From Candidatus Zixiibacteriota bacterium (GTDB lineage: Bacteria > Zixibacteria > MSB-5A5 > UBA10806): a stretch of DNA of 52,400 nt. Position numbers and translations under genes: made by a program. The notes beneath the pieces were generated by a model. The model searched no databases, was not told the DNA's origin, and saw only the letters and a program-made list of their open reading frames with translations. The stretch covers positions 870,196 through 922,595 of the forward strand of contig CP070813.1 in the NCBI GenBank assembly GCA_020344055.1. The letters are read 5' to 3'. Positions 44,526 through 52,400 of this stretch are shown here, one piece after another. How positions within the stretch are numbered: position 1 is the first letter of the stretch; each line of letters begins with the position of its first letter.

Positions 44526-46373
44526 TCAATTAATCTTCACCAGCCCGCCCTTGATGGTCAGCATGGCTCCGCCATCAACATCCATGGTAGCGCCGGCCTT
44601 TTGCTTGATCTGGGCTTGCGATTTAAGATTAATGGCCGTTTTGGCGTCGAGCGTGATCTCGCTGGCCTTCAATGTTATAGAGCCCCTGGTTTCTATCTTG
44701 ATGGAATTTTTGGAACCGCTCATGGATATATTGCAGGCAGAACCCTTGCTGGCTATACTTATCTGCTCGCTGCCGCTGGCCCCGTCCATGACGATACTGG
44801 CGCCTTCCTTCTGTACGGCCAGCGATATCTTCTCGCTGTTTTTAGATGAATCCATCTGAATCGAGCAGGCCCCCCCCTTGGCCTTCATAATCAGCTGCTC
44901 TTTATCCTCAGTATCGTTGAACAGGATTTCGTTGCCCGATTTGGTGCTGATAGCCTTCACAGTATTATTGTCGGTATACATGTCTTTTCGCGGCTGATGG
45001 GAACCATCATACAGGGAACCGATTACGGCGGCGTTTTCCAGGTGGCGTCCCCGTATGGAGACCAGTACGCCATCCCCGACCTCCGGCAGCAACCAGGTTC
45101 CGTGGGTTTTATTGCCGTCCGTTCCCGCCTGAAGCTGGCATACCCTGATAAAAGGCGATTCGATTCCGTCAGCCCTCTCGGGTTTCCAGTCGAATCTTAC
45201 CCGTACGGCGCCGAGCTTATTTTTTTCGGAGTCGCTGACATCGGTCACCCAGGCCCTCTCTATAAGGCTTCTGGGAAACGAGTCATCCTGGTAGTAAGGA
45301 TTGGCCAGATCCCGGGCCACCGCTTTAAAATCACACGAATACTTGGCATCTTTATATTTATGCTCGGCCCTGAAGATAAGGTACAAGCCATTGAAGCTCT
45401 CTTCTCGCCTTGACTCGGTAACCTGCTTTTTCGGTGACCAGGAGATCGTCAGGCTCTTCCCGGGGATCAATCCGAAGCGGTCGGTGGTGCCGCGGGATCT
45501 CAATAAACCGGCGTTTGACTTCTTTAGGATCGTTTCCAGCTGTTGATCGAGGTCTTTCTGGGAAATCGGGTTGTGCTGGAGCAAAATACTCTCACTCGTA
45601 CTCGAGAGTTTGGGGGCTTCTGACGCGGCTTTCCCGAGGGGAATGCTTGAGGGATTGAGATTGGGACCATTGGAGGAGAACCAGCTGCCTTTTTTATACT
45701 CGAACGCGCTTCCAGTGAGATCTTTAAGCCTGGTGGAATCGACCTCGACGGTAAAGGAACCAAGATTATTGGCCTTCAATTCTATTCTTTCGTCCGGGAG
45801 ATCCTGGGCAACATGAAAACTAAGTCCGTCGTAATACATCCACCATCCCTCGAATCCCGAAAGGTATTTTATTATCCGGAACGCGGTATCATTATAGGCC
45901 AGAAATCCCGGATGGGAGGTTCCGCCGGAAGCGGATATATCGGCATTCGGCAATCCCTCATTGGAAACAAGCTGATTTATTATGGCGCTGGAACTGGTAT
46001 CGCACCAGATATGATACATCTTATTCAGATCCAAAATTATAGACGGGCTGTATCCGGCAATAATTATATTCCCCAGACTGTCGACCTTGCTGGAAAAGTT
46101 AATCTCCGTTATAATCCCGATAAACCTGATCTCCCCGGGATCGGCTGCCGAGCCTTCAGTATGAGTGAGCTTCACGCTGGCGGTTTTGGAAAGGCAGGCT
46201 TTAAGGTTATCTTCCATGGTTTTCCCGAAGACCTTTTCCAATTCGGCCCGGCGCCGCAGCTCAATTTTGAAATGATGGTGATCTCCCAGAACCTGCCTGA
46301 GCTCAAATGACTCGACAACAGGACTGGGGACCTTTACATTATCTATCAACAACTCGATTTTTGAGGGAACCAT
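44526..46373 (-). CDS. tssI: T6SS spike protein VgrG (TssI)
   Basis: A 615-residue spike protein. The gp27-like base comes first (VESFELRQVLGDHHHFKIEL, then HTEGSAADPGEIRFIGIITE). The OB-fold gp5-like domain follows at about 375-460 (RVRFDWKPERADGIESPFIRV, LPEVGDGVLVS). The C-terminal triple-stranded beta-helix has regular repeats (KGGACSIQMDSSKNSEKISL and similar; about 495-615). No extra effector domain follows the needle. A trimer caps the Hcp tube and a PAAR tip would normally sit on it; none is encoded in the window. It lies downstream of hcp, separated from it by a strong hairpin. Confidence 0.93.
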   Translation of the reverse strand: MVPSKIELLIDNVKVPSPVVESFELRQVLGDHHHFKIELRRRAELEKVFGKTMEDNLKACLSKTASVKLTHTEGSAADPGEIRFIGIITEINFSSKVDSLGNIIIAGYSPSIILDLNKMYHIWCDTSSSAIINQLVSNEGLPNADISASGGTSHPGFLAYNDTAFRIIKYLSGFEGWWMYYDGLSFHVAQDLPDERIELKANNLGSFTVEVDSTRLKDLTGSAFEYKKGSWFSSNGPNLNPSSIPLGKAASEAPKLSSTSESILLQHNPISQKDLDQQLETILKKSNAGLLRSRGTTDRFGLIPGKSLTISWSPKKQVTESRREESFNGLYLIFRAEHKYKDAKYSCDFKAVARDLANPYYQDDSFPRSLIERAWVTDVSDSEKNKLGAVRVRFDWKPERADGIESPFIRVCQLQAGTDGNKTHGTWLLPEVGDGVLVSIRGRHLENAAVIGSLYDGSHQPRKDMYTDNNTVKAISTKSGNEILFNDTEDKEQLIMKAKGGACSIQMDSSKNSEKISLAVQKEGASIVMDGASGSEQISIASKGSACNISMSGSKNSIKIETRGSITLKASEITLDAKTAINLKSQAQIKQKAGATMDVDGGAMLTIKGGLVKIN

Positions 46374-46401
46374 GATCTACCAGCCTATAAAGTTTGATAC
46401 C

Positions 46402-46427
46402 AAAAGGGCGGGCACCCGCGCCCGCCC
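46402..46427 (-). terminator. Intrinsic terminator between hcp and vgrG
   Basis: GGGCGGGC (46406-46413) and GCCCGCCC (46420-46427) pair perfectly around a 6-base loop. Read on the minus strand, the stem is followed by TTTT (46405-46402). It lies 15 bases beyond the hcp stop and before the vgrG start. It is positioned to make most transcripts end after hcp, with read-through supplying the less abundant spike and baseplate proteins. Confidence 0.75.
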
Positions 46428-46441
46428 CACCGTTTTATTTA

Positions 46442-46855
46442 TTAAACTCTGTCCTCCCAGTTGCTGAAAAGCTCCGCATCGCCTACCGAAACAAGCTCAG
46501 CCGAAATTTCGAATTCCTCGTAGACCTGGTTGGATTTGCTGGCCTCAAAATCCGGATAGGTTTCCTTGTATTTTAAGATAAAGCCGTCGTTCCATGTCAG
46601 CCGTTTCATCTCCTGTCCATCGCGCGGATTTTTCAGGACGATTTCACCACCTTTGAAATTATCCGCCGTCGAACGGCAGGCCCAGCGGAAAATAGTGTTG
46701 TTATCATCCGCTTCCCGGGTTACGCTTATTTTTGCCAGACGAGCCTGGTCCGAGGGCTTACCCCGGACATCCTTCGCGGTGGTAACTTCGTAAGATACCG
46801 CTTTAACCTTCGGTATTCTTTCACCTTCGATAAACAGATCCGGTGTGTGAGCCAT
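46442..46855 (-). CDS. tssD: T6SS tube protein Hcp (TssD)
   Basis: A 137-residue tube subunit. The segments YEVTTAKDVRGKPSDQARLAK, EIVLKNP and a final EISAELVSVGDAELFSNWED follow the subtype-iii Hcp layout, which is shorter than the roughly 160-residue proteobacterial form. AAAGGAGGA directly precedes the ATG, the strongest ribosome site in this operon, as expected for the most abundant component. Hexamers stack inside the TssB/TssC sheath and are expelled with the VgrG spike. Confidence 0.88.
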   Translation of the reverse strand: MAHTPDLFIEGERIPKVKAVSYEVTTAKDVRGKPSDQARLAKISVTREADDNNTIFRWACRSTADNFKGGEIVLKNPRDGQEMKRLTWNDGFILKYKETYPDFEASKSNQVYEEFEISAELVSVGDAELFSNWEDRV

Positions 46856-46877
46856 AAATTTCCTCCTTTAATAAGAA

Positions 46878-48317
46878 TTATTTCATTTCAACTTCGGTAA
46901 AATCACCCTCTTCCGAATGCCGCGCGGTCAGATAAACGTCAAATTGCCTGACAGACGTAAATGGAGTGATATTCAATTTGACGTCGATAATATGCTTGGC
47001 CCTCTGTTCGGGAGTCGATGTTACCTCAAGATTAAAATCGCTAATGAGTTTTCCTTTACCCGTATTCGCCCTGGCGAAATCGTAAATATCCTTTTTAACC
47101 CTCTCCAACAGGGTATTGTCGATCAACTTAAAGGTTTGCTTGTTGAGGTAATGACACACGTTCTTGGAAATATAGTCCGCGGTCCTTTTGGTGGCGTATA
47201 CGTCGTATGACTCGCCTTTAAACAGCGAGCAATCCCCGAGAAAACGGACCTTGGCATCCCATAAAACCGAGGGGATAACGCCCTTGTTTAAAAATTCCTT
47301 GGCGCCCACGGCTCGATCCACCTCAAAGCGAACGGCTTTAACCGAATCGGAAGCCCCGTATTGATAACCGGCGCAAGGCTGCTGCATGCCCACAGTATTA
47401 TCCTGTTTGTAAACCAATCCGGCCAGAACCGACGACGGGGGCAGCCACATGTCGTCGTCCTCATAACGGTTTTTCGACCTCCCCAAAATCCAGTTTGCCG
47501 CCACCGACACGTGCGCCTTTTCGGGAGTCGAACCCGCCAGACCCTCAAGACCGGGACCGTTCATCTGTTCCTCGGCTTCCTCATAGCTCTCAAAATCGGG
47601 CAGATCGGTAAATACATGAACCTTATTCTCCTCGCCGAGCTTGGAAAACTTATCGATATTGGGAATATCCTCCAGAAAACCTGGAACCACCATAATCGAA
47701 TAGCAATCGTTCAGGCTGAATGCCCTGAAAGGCTTTTTAACGAATTCAGCCAGCTCGTTAAAGGATTCGCTGTCGGGATCGATAAGCTCTTCCAGAGAGA
47801 CGTTGGAAAAATGAGCGTTTACGGGGTCTCCCGACGGCGAACTGTTGCCAAAGAACTGCTGGATATTTCTGTACGACATTTCCAGGGGTTTTATTTCCTC
47901 ATATACCGTAGCCATGTTCGAATTTATATTCTCTTCCAGGGCCTGAGCCTCCAGAACCGCCGTATTGCGCAGATCCTCAATATCTTCGCTTGATGCAAGC
48001 ATTTTACGCCACAACGCCAGACGCCGCACCATAAGCTTCCGGGATTCCTCAAATTGCGGCCTTGTCAGAAACTTGTGTCTTGCATCTTTTTTCGCGGGAT
48101 TAAATACCGACAGACCCACCATGGTATCGCCGCTTGAAGCCTTTACCTGCGGCATCAATCCCTCGATTTTTTTAAAAGGAAGTTTTTCCTTTTCAAATTC
48201 CTTGACCAGCTCGCCGATTCTTGCGCTAGGATCGACGGCGGGCTTGGCTTCAGCAGGTTGCTGTCTTGTGGCATCACTATCGTCTGCAGCGGGCTGCAAT
48301 TTTTCTTCATCCGCCAT
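46878..48317 (-). CDS. tssC: T6SS sheath large subunit TssC
   Basis: A 479-residue sheath protein. An acidic, Pro/Ala-rich lead (about 1-30) precedes a helical N-terminal region. The core (about 195-470) contains YSIMVVPGFLEDIPN, a KAHVSVAANWILGR stretch, VLWDAKVRFLGDCSLF and, near the end, the handshake strand ITPFTSVRQFDVYLTA. Sequence and length match TssC of the Bacteroidota-type systems better than the proteobacterial one. A good ribosome site (GGAGGATGATAA then ATG) is present. It follows tssB after 40 bases. Confidence 0.87.
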   Translation of the reverse strand: MADEEKLQPAADDSDATRQQPAEAKPAVDPSARIGELVKEFEKEKLPFKKIEGLMPQVKASSGDTMVGLSVFNPAKKDARHKFLTRPQFEESRKLMVRRLALWRKMLASSEDIEDLRNTAVLEAQALEENINSNMATVYEEIKPLEMSYRNIQQFFGNSSPSGDPVNAHFSNVSLEELIDPDSESFNELAEFVKKPFRAFSLNDCYSIMVVPGFLEDIPNIDKFSKLGEENKVHVFTDLPDFESYEEAEEQMNGPGLEGLAGSTPEKAHVSVAANWILGRSKNRYEDDDMWLPPSSVLAGLVYKQDNTVGMQQPCAGYQYGASDSVKAVRFEVDRAVGAKEFLNKGVIPSVLWDAKVRFLGDCSLFKGESYDVYATKRTADYISKNVCHYLNKQTFKLIDNTLLERVKKDIYDFARANTGKGKLISDFNLEVTSTPEQRAKHIIDVKLNITPFTSVRQFDVYLTARHSEEGDFTEVEMK

Positions 48318-48357
48318 TTATCATCCTCCAGGATTGTATGCTACAAAAACAATTTTC

Positions 48358-48813
48358 TCATTCTTCTACAGAACCGCCCAGCAGCTCCAGGTTCTTTTCT
48401 ATCAACTCCAGAAATAACTTCTTCTTGGCGGGATCGGCAAGCAGCTTTTTCAGCGCGGTGTTTTTATTCAACTGCTTGGCCAGGTCGTCCAGCACTTCCT
48501 TCTCATTGTTTGCCTGGGTAAGCGTTTCCGATTGTGCCATCACGTTTTTGGGATTAAAATCTTCCATGGCGCTGAATTTGAGCTCGATTGTCTCCTCCCC
48601 GCCCTCCCGATTGGTTATGGAAACCTCCTGGCTGGGATTAAAGGTTTTAAAAACCTCCTTCAGATTTTTACATTTCTGGGGTGTGATGTCAGGCCCCTCA
48701 TTGTTCAGCTTGGCGACATAAAGGGTTTTATTCGACGGTAATCCTTCTATCGGGATTGCGCCGGAATCTTGTTTGACCTCTTCTCCTCCAATATGGGGCT
48801 TATTCTGCGGCAT
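48358..48813 (-). CDS. tssB: T6SS sheath small subunit TssB
   Basis: A 151-residue sheath protein. A variable N-terminus leads into ELKFSAMEDFNPKNVMAQ (the conserved TssB FxxMxDFxPxxV element, about 80-95), followed by a helical C-terminus ending at LIEKNLELLGG. GGAGGTTACT sits directly before the ATG. It is encoded next to tssC, with which it forms the contractile heterodimer, and directly after the ClpV gene that recycles the sheath. Confidence 0.88.
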   Translation of the reverse strand: MPQNKPHIGGEEVKQDSGAIPIEGLPSNKTLYVAKLNNEGPDITPQKCKNLKEVFKTFNPSQEVSITNREGGEETIELKFSAMEDFNPKNVMAQSETLTQANNEKEVLDDLAKQLNKNTALKKLLADPAKKKLFLELIEKNLELLGGSVEE

Positions 48814-48861
48814 AGTAACCTCCGTTTATCGCGAGCAACATCTCGCCTAAATTACAAATTT

Positions 48862-51303
48862 TTATTCCTGCAAAACATCTATTTTAAAACTCCCCTCCGA
48901 AACGCCGATTTCTATTCGGTCGCCGGGTTTGACTTCTCCCGTTATAATTTTCACGGACAGCCTGGAGAGTATCTCCTTCTCAATCAACCTTTGAAGCGGC
49001 CGGGCACCCATTTCAAAATCGTACCCCTCTTCGGATAACTTATCGACGGCTTCCTGCGTAAGCTGCAGTCCAATATTTTTATCGGACAGGAGCTTCCGCA
49101 CCTCGTTAATCTGAATATCGACGATAACCTTTAAAGATTCCTTGCTCAACGTATGGAAGACTATTACCTCCTGAATCCTGTTGAGTATCTCCGGTTTGAA
49201 TTTTCTGAGCATCAATTCCCGCAGTTCTTCCGGGGTAAACGATTCGTTCTTGCGATCCTTCTCCACTATCTCCATTCCCGCGTAATTGGAGGTCATGATC
49301 ACGATAGTATTGGAAAAGTCGATAGTACGATTCTTGCCGTCAGTCAAACGGCCGTCATCCAGAAGCTGAAGCAGTACATTGAAAATATCCAGATGCGCTT
49401 TTTCAATTTCATCAAAAAGTACGACGGAATACGGCTGCCGTTTTACCGATTCGGTCAATATCCCCCCCTCTTCATAGCCGACATATCCGGGCGGCGCTCC
49501 TATAAGCTTGGCGACGTTGTGTTTCTCCATATACTCGGACATATCCAGCCGGACGATGTTTTTCTCATCATCGAACAGAAATTCCGCGATGGCTTTGGCC
49601 AGTTCCGTCTTACCGGTACCGGTTGGACCGAGAAATATAAACGCTCCGATGGGACGATTGGGCCTCTTAAGCCCGGCCCGGGCTTTGCGTACAGCCTCCG
49701 ATATTATCCGTACGGCTTCGTCCTGCCCGACCACGCGCTTGGTAAGATATTCTTCCATATGCAGGACCTTCTGCGCTTCGTCCTCCCTCATCTTGGCCAG
49801 AGGTATCCCGGTCCACCGGGATACCGTACGGGCGACATCATCGGACGTCACTTTCTTCTCAATAGAATTCAAAGCCTCCATAAGTTTTTTCGCCGGCGCC
49901 GCGAGATCGAAGTCCGGCTTCGGCTCGTCCGGTAATGTAATCGACAGGGATTTTATTTCCGGCCTGTAGGAGCAATTTTCAAAAATGTCTTTCAGCTCCG
50001 AGAGGTTATCGGACGCGTCTTTGCCGTCACCGCCTTCAATCTTGCCGATTGTTTTCTGCAGTTTGCTTTTAAGGTTTTCCGACACCAACCGGAATAATGA
50101 AGCCGCCTCATCCAGAACGTCGATGGCCACGTCGGGGAGTATCCGACCCCCCAGGTAACGTTTTGACATTCTGACAGAGTCGCTTATGGCTTCCTGGTCA
50201 ATCTTTAGGTCATGATGTTCTTCATATCTTTTCTTTATGCCCTCTATAATCTCCAGCGCCTGCTCTAATGTGGGAGGCTGGATACTAATCCTCTGGAAAA
50301 GCGATGCCAGTGCCTTATCCAGCGAAAAATGCCGGGTGAAATCCTCTTCGTTGGTCGAGGCAATCACCGTAACCTCACCCCTGCCCAGGAAAGCCTTTAA
50401 AGGCCCCACCATCTCCGGCGGCCCGCCTGTGGGGGATATCGTTAGCAATTCCTGAATATCATCGATAGCAAGGATAGCGCTTCTGGACGATTCCTTGACG
50501 TTTTCCAGAACGGTCCTGAATCTTTCTTCCAGTTCGCCCCGGTATTTTATCCCCGAAGTGATCTCATCGATGTCCAGCTGCAAAAGTCTTTTGGCTTTCA
50601 TCTCACCCAGTAAATTGCCATCCACCATGCGCTGCGCGAATCCCCTTAGAAGAGCCGATTTCCCGACACCGTCGGGACCGACCAGTATGGGATTGGAGCG
50701 GTGGCGACGCACCAGGATCTGCAGTATCTCGATCATTTTGTCGTCGTAACCGATAGCGGGATCGAGCTTGCCGGCGCCTGCCAAAGCGGTGAGATCACGA
50801 CAATAATTGCCGGTACCCGCTACGGTTATTAACTCATCGGAAACGCCGACGGACGGCTGAATATCTTCGGGCATTTCACCCAGCGCCCTGTACAGTTCGC
50901 CCTTGGAAATCTCCATCTTGGCGATCAGCTCGGGAGAGATGCTGGAGCCGGAATCAAGCAGGGCCAGGAATATATGCTCGCATCCGATTTTGGGGGACTT
51001 AAAATTGTCCCGTTCCAGGTCGGCGGCCGAAATCACATCCTCGATCAACGGGGACATGGGGAGCTTCAGCTTGGCCATTTCCGATTTCGGGAAACCCTCC
51101 ATGTCCATCTCCACAATCGACTGAAGCAGGACCATATTCTTATCCAGGTATGATAAAAGCGATTCCACCGGGCCGGATCTTTTCCGGAGCACCGCCAGGA
51201 GTAGATGTTCCGGCATTACCTCGGTATGCCTCTTGGACAGGGCGATATCCTGGGCGGCGATCAAGGCCTCTTTGGCGTCTTTGCTAAGCTCCGAAATATT
51301 CAT
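48862..51303 (-). CDS. tssH: T6SS sheath-recycling AAA+ ATPase ClpV (TssH), D1 domain degenerate
   Basis: An 813-residue two-ring AAA+ protein. The N-domain (about 1-150, with KRHTEVMPEHLLLAVL) recognises the contracted sheath. The first ATPase domain has Walker A GPDGVGKS (about 207), but its Walker B reads LAIDDIQ (Asp in place of the catalytic Glu, about 280). The paired arginine-finger position, normally RRF, reads SLF. The second ATPase domain is complete: GPTGTGKT (about 560), VVLFDEIEKAH, the arginine finger in FKPEILNRI, and sensor-2 GARPLQRLI. The protein probably works mainly with its second ring. It is the first gene of the operon and has no clear ribosome site. Presence of tssB/tssC directly after it favours ClpV over ClpB. 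Confidence 0.92.
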   Translation of the reverse strand: MNISELSKDAKEALIAAQDIALSKRHTEVMPEHLLLAVLRKRSGPVESLLSYLDKNMVLLQSIVEMDMEGFPKSEMAKLKLPMSPLIEDVISAADLERDNFKSPKIGCEHIFLALLDSGSSISPELIAKMEISKGELYRALGEMPEDIQPSVGVSDELITVAGTGNYCRDLTALAGAGKLDPAIGYDDKMIEILQILVRRHRSNPILVGPDGVGKSALLRGFAQRMVDGNLLGEMKAKRLLQLDIDEITSGIKYRGELEERFRTVLENVKESSRSAILAIDDIQELLTISPTGGPPEMVGPLKAFLGRGEVTVIASTNEEDFTRHFSLDKALASLFQRISIQPPTLEQALEIIEGIKKRYEEHHDLKIDQEAISDSVRMSKRYLGGRILPDVAIDVLDEAASLFRLVSENLKSKLQKTIGKIEGGDGKDASDNLSELKDIFENCSYRPEIKSLSITLPDEPKPDFDLAAPAKKLMEALNSIEKKVTSDDVARTVSRWTGIPLAKMREDEAQKVLHMEEYLTKRVVGQDEAVRIISEAVRKARAGLKRPNRPIGAFIFLGPTGTGKTELAKAIAEFLFDDEKNIVRLDMSEYMEKHNVAKLIGAPPGYVGYEEGGILTESVKRQPYSVVLFDEIEKAHLDIFNVLLQLLDDGRLTDGKNRTIDFSNTIVIMTSNYAGMEIVEKDRKNESFTPEELRELMLRKFKPEILNRIQEVIVFHTLSKESLKVIVDIQINEVRKLLSDKNIGLQLTQEAVDKLSEEGYDFEMGARPLQRLIEKEILSRLSVKIITGEVKPGDRIEIGVSEGSFKIDVLQE

Positions 51304-51380
51304 ATTAACTTGCGCGTAATCCTAAAATATAATTATGCCAGGCCGAAATGAGATTGCCGGCTTATCCTCCCTACCGTTCC

Positions 51381-51397
51381 TAAGGGCAACGCCCTTA
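51381..51397. repeat. Hairpin in the ClpV leader
   Basis: TAAGGGC (51381-51387) and GCCCTTA (51391-51397) form a perfect 7-base stem with a 3-base loop. On the minus strand it falls in the predicted untranslated leader of the T6SS operon, about 80 bases before the tssH start, and no T-run follows. It may stabilise the leader or affect translation of the SD-poor tssH start. Confidence 0.4.
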
Positions 51398-51425
51398 TCC
51401 AAGAATACCGTCCAGCCCAGCGAAA

Positions 51426-51453
51426 AATATAGATATCGAACTCCCAAAGTCAA
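51426..51453 (-). promoter_or_regulatory. Sigma-70-type promoter for the T6SS operon
   Basis: On the minus strand TTGACT (51453-51448) and TATATT (51431-51426) are separated by 16 bases; each differs from the consensus at one position. Transcription would start near 51419, leaving a leader of about 115 bases before the tssH ATG. No sigma-54 element was seen in this gap, so housekeeping-type control is likely. Confidence 0.55.
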
Positions 51454-51585
51454 GTCATTTTATTGGTTTAGCCCATAGTAACGCTTCCATAAAAGATTTA
51501 AAAGCAACCGGCTCATTCCTCAGGAATAGATAAGACGCATGATCACAACGGCACGAATCCGATCAACCTCTGGCTTTACAGCGGC

Positions 51586-52400
51586 CTACTCTTCACGAAA
51601 CACACTCCACGCCATTGTTTGCAAGGCCATCATATTGCAGGACTTATAAAAGGCCCTGTCCACGCATTCGGCGTCAAACTTCGGAGACGAAAAATCAGAC
51701 CTCGTCAAATCCTGGGTGGTCGGCGCCTTGATGGGATTCGCGGCGGCCCCCCACTTCCCGGGACGAAGCCAGGTTTTCAAATAAACCCTAGCTTTACTAA
51801 CCCTGTCGGTGATCTCCTCAGGTTTGTATTTCTTATTGCCCTTGAGCAAATAAAGATCATCCTTGACTACGGCAAGACCGCAGCTTATCGCAACCTCATA
51901 CATAAGTTCTATGGCTTTGCTTCTCGTGCCCGTGCCCACCGGACCGACATATTCCTTCTCCCTGACATCCGGCGGCAATTCGCCGCCTCCGGCCTTGACC
52001 CCGGCTCGAACGCCCCCCCTCTCTTCCTCATCCCAAGTTTTTTGCACAGACTCCGCCATTTTCATTATCCGGTTTCTTATTTCATCATCACTCATTCCGG
52101 CTATGCCGGGTTTCATTTCCTTAAGCTCATTAAGAAGATCGGTGGCCATCTCTATGCAAAAGGGGTTGGGAACCTTAAAGTCCTCCATGCCGGTAAAAGA
52201 CCAGAAATGGCTCTTAATTAGCTCTCGCCATTCATCTTGTTTCTCTTTTGTGTTCCAATATTCATCTATGAAGTTCCATCGTACGCACCCCGGCATTTCT
52301 CTCGTCAGGAGACCCTTTAAACCCCAGACAATTACATCCGCGTAATCCTCGACTGTCATAAGCGCATGCAGAGGCTTTTCAGGATTCGTTTCCTTTATGT
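51586..52400 (-). CDS. Protein of unknown function next to the T6SS operon (5' partial)
   Basis: An ATG at 52359 would give 257 residues, but the frame stays open to the window edge with protein-like sequence (ETNPEKPLHALM). No ribosome site precedes that ATG, so the gene very probably starts to the right of the window. The visible part is soluble and helix-rich, with no membrane segment and no signal peptide. It has tryptophan-rich stretches (SHFWSFTGMEDF, KTWLRPGKWGAAANP) and three Cys residues in the last 60 positions. I recognise no family. Its position directly upstream of tssH in the same direction would fit an accessory or cargo protein of the secretion system, but 282 bases and a separate promoter lie between them, so that is only a guess. 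Confidence 0.65.
   Translation of the reverse strand, partial: IKETNPEKPLHALMTVEDYADVIVWGLKGLLTREMPGCVRWNFIDEYWNTKEKQDEWRELIKSHFWSFTGMEDFKVPNPFCIEMATDLLNELKEMKPGIAGMSDDEIRNRIMKMAESVQKTWDEEERGGVRAGVKAGGGELPPDVREKEYVGPVGTGTRSKAIELMYEVAISCGLAVVKDDLYLLKGNKKYKPEEITDRVSKARVYLKTWLRPGKWGAAANPIKAPTTQDLTRSDFSSPKFDAECVDRAFYKSCNMMALQTMAWSVFREE

Noticed and set aside
48831..48846. Hairpin GCGAG/CTCGC between tssH and tssB
   Set aside because: The stem is only 5 bases and no T-run follows on the minus strand, so it is unlikely to terminate transcription.
49153..49935. 260-residue open frame on the plus strand
   Set aside because: It is antisense to the second ATPase domain of ClpV, which has every catalytic motif. 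The translation shows no recognisable features.
48862..51303. General chaperone ClpB
   Set aside because: The gene heads an operon directly followed by tssB and tssC, and the length and N-domain suit ClpV. A housekeeping ClpB would be expected elsewhere.
39015..51303. Extracellular contractile injection system or prophage tail
   Set aside because: TssK, a T6SS-type VgrG and a ClpV are present. There are no tape-measure, tail-terminator, capsid or lysis genes.

Overview
The window looks like a chromosome segment of a Gram-negative bacterium of roughly balanced base composition, probably in or near the Bacteroidota/FCB assemblage. Three things point that way: very long (about 800-residue) double FtsX-type ABC permeases in tandem, lipoproteins and a possible outer-membrane protein, and a type VI secretion system (T6SS) whose Hcp, TssB, TssC, TssF and TssK resemble the Bacteroidota-type subtype iii. 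Abundant sigma-54 activators leave related phyla (for example Zixibacteria, Acidobacteriota or Aminicenantota) open. The species cannot be named from the sequence.

Layout. (1) 1-3993, plus strand: the tail of one gene and two complete genes of a small tandem family of membrane proteins with a near-identical C-terminus, then two lipoproteins and a small exported, possibly beta-barrel, protein, closed by an intrinsic terminator. None has a function I recognise. (2) 4117-14139, minus strand: an eight-gene block reading sigma-54 activator, histidine kinase, HlyD/MacA-type adaptor, MacB-type ATPase, two about 400-residue permeases, a second sigma-54 activator and a second histidine kinase. (3) 14140-14498: a divergent control region with a good -24/-12 sigma-54 promoter facing right, an upstream inverted-repeat activator site, and another inverted repeat nearer the leftward operon. 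(4) 14499-38891, plus strand: adaptor, ATPase, nine consecutive double FtsX permeases (793-808 residues each) and a second ATPase with altered catalytic-loop residues. (5) 39015-51303, minus strand: a ten-gene T6SS operon in the order tssH, tssB, tssC, tssD(hcp), tssI(vgrG), tssE, tssF, tssG, tssK and a tail-anchored protein of unknown family. (6) 51586 to the right edge, minus strand: a partial gene of unknown function.

How the parts may work together. The two kinase/activator pairs probably sense an envelope signal and switch on the sigma-54 promoter of the permease operon, and possibly their own operon. The ATPases and adaptors would form mechanotransmission-type (MacB/Lol/FtsX superfamily) complexes with one or more of the permeases. 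The T6SS block has the sheath, tube, baseplate and disassembly genes but no recognisable tssJ, tssL, tssM, tssA or PAAR gene inside the window. That is the pattern expected of subtype iii, in which the envelope anchor is different. The 316-residue tail-anchored protein is the obvious candidate for part of the anchor. No RNA genes, CRISPR arrays, insertion sequences or prophage genes were seen.
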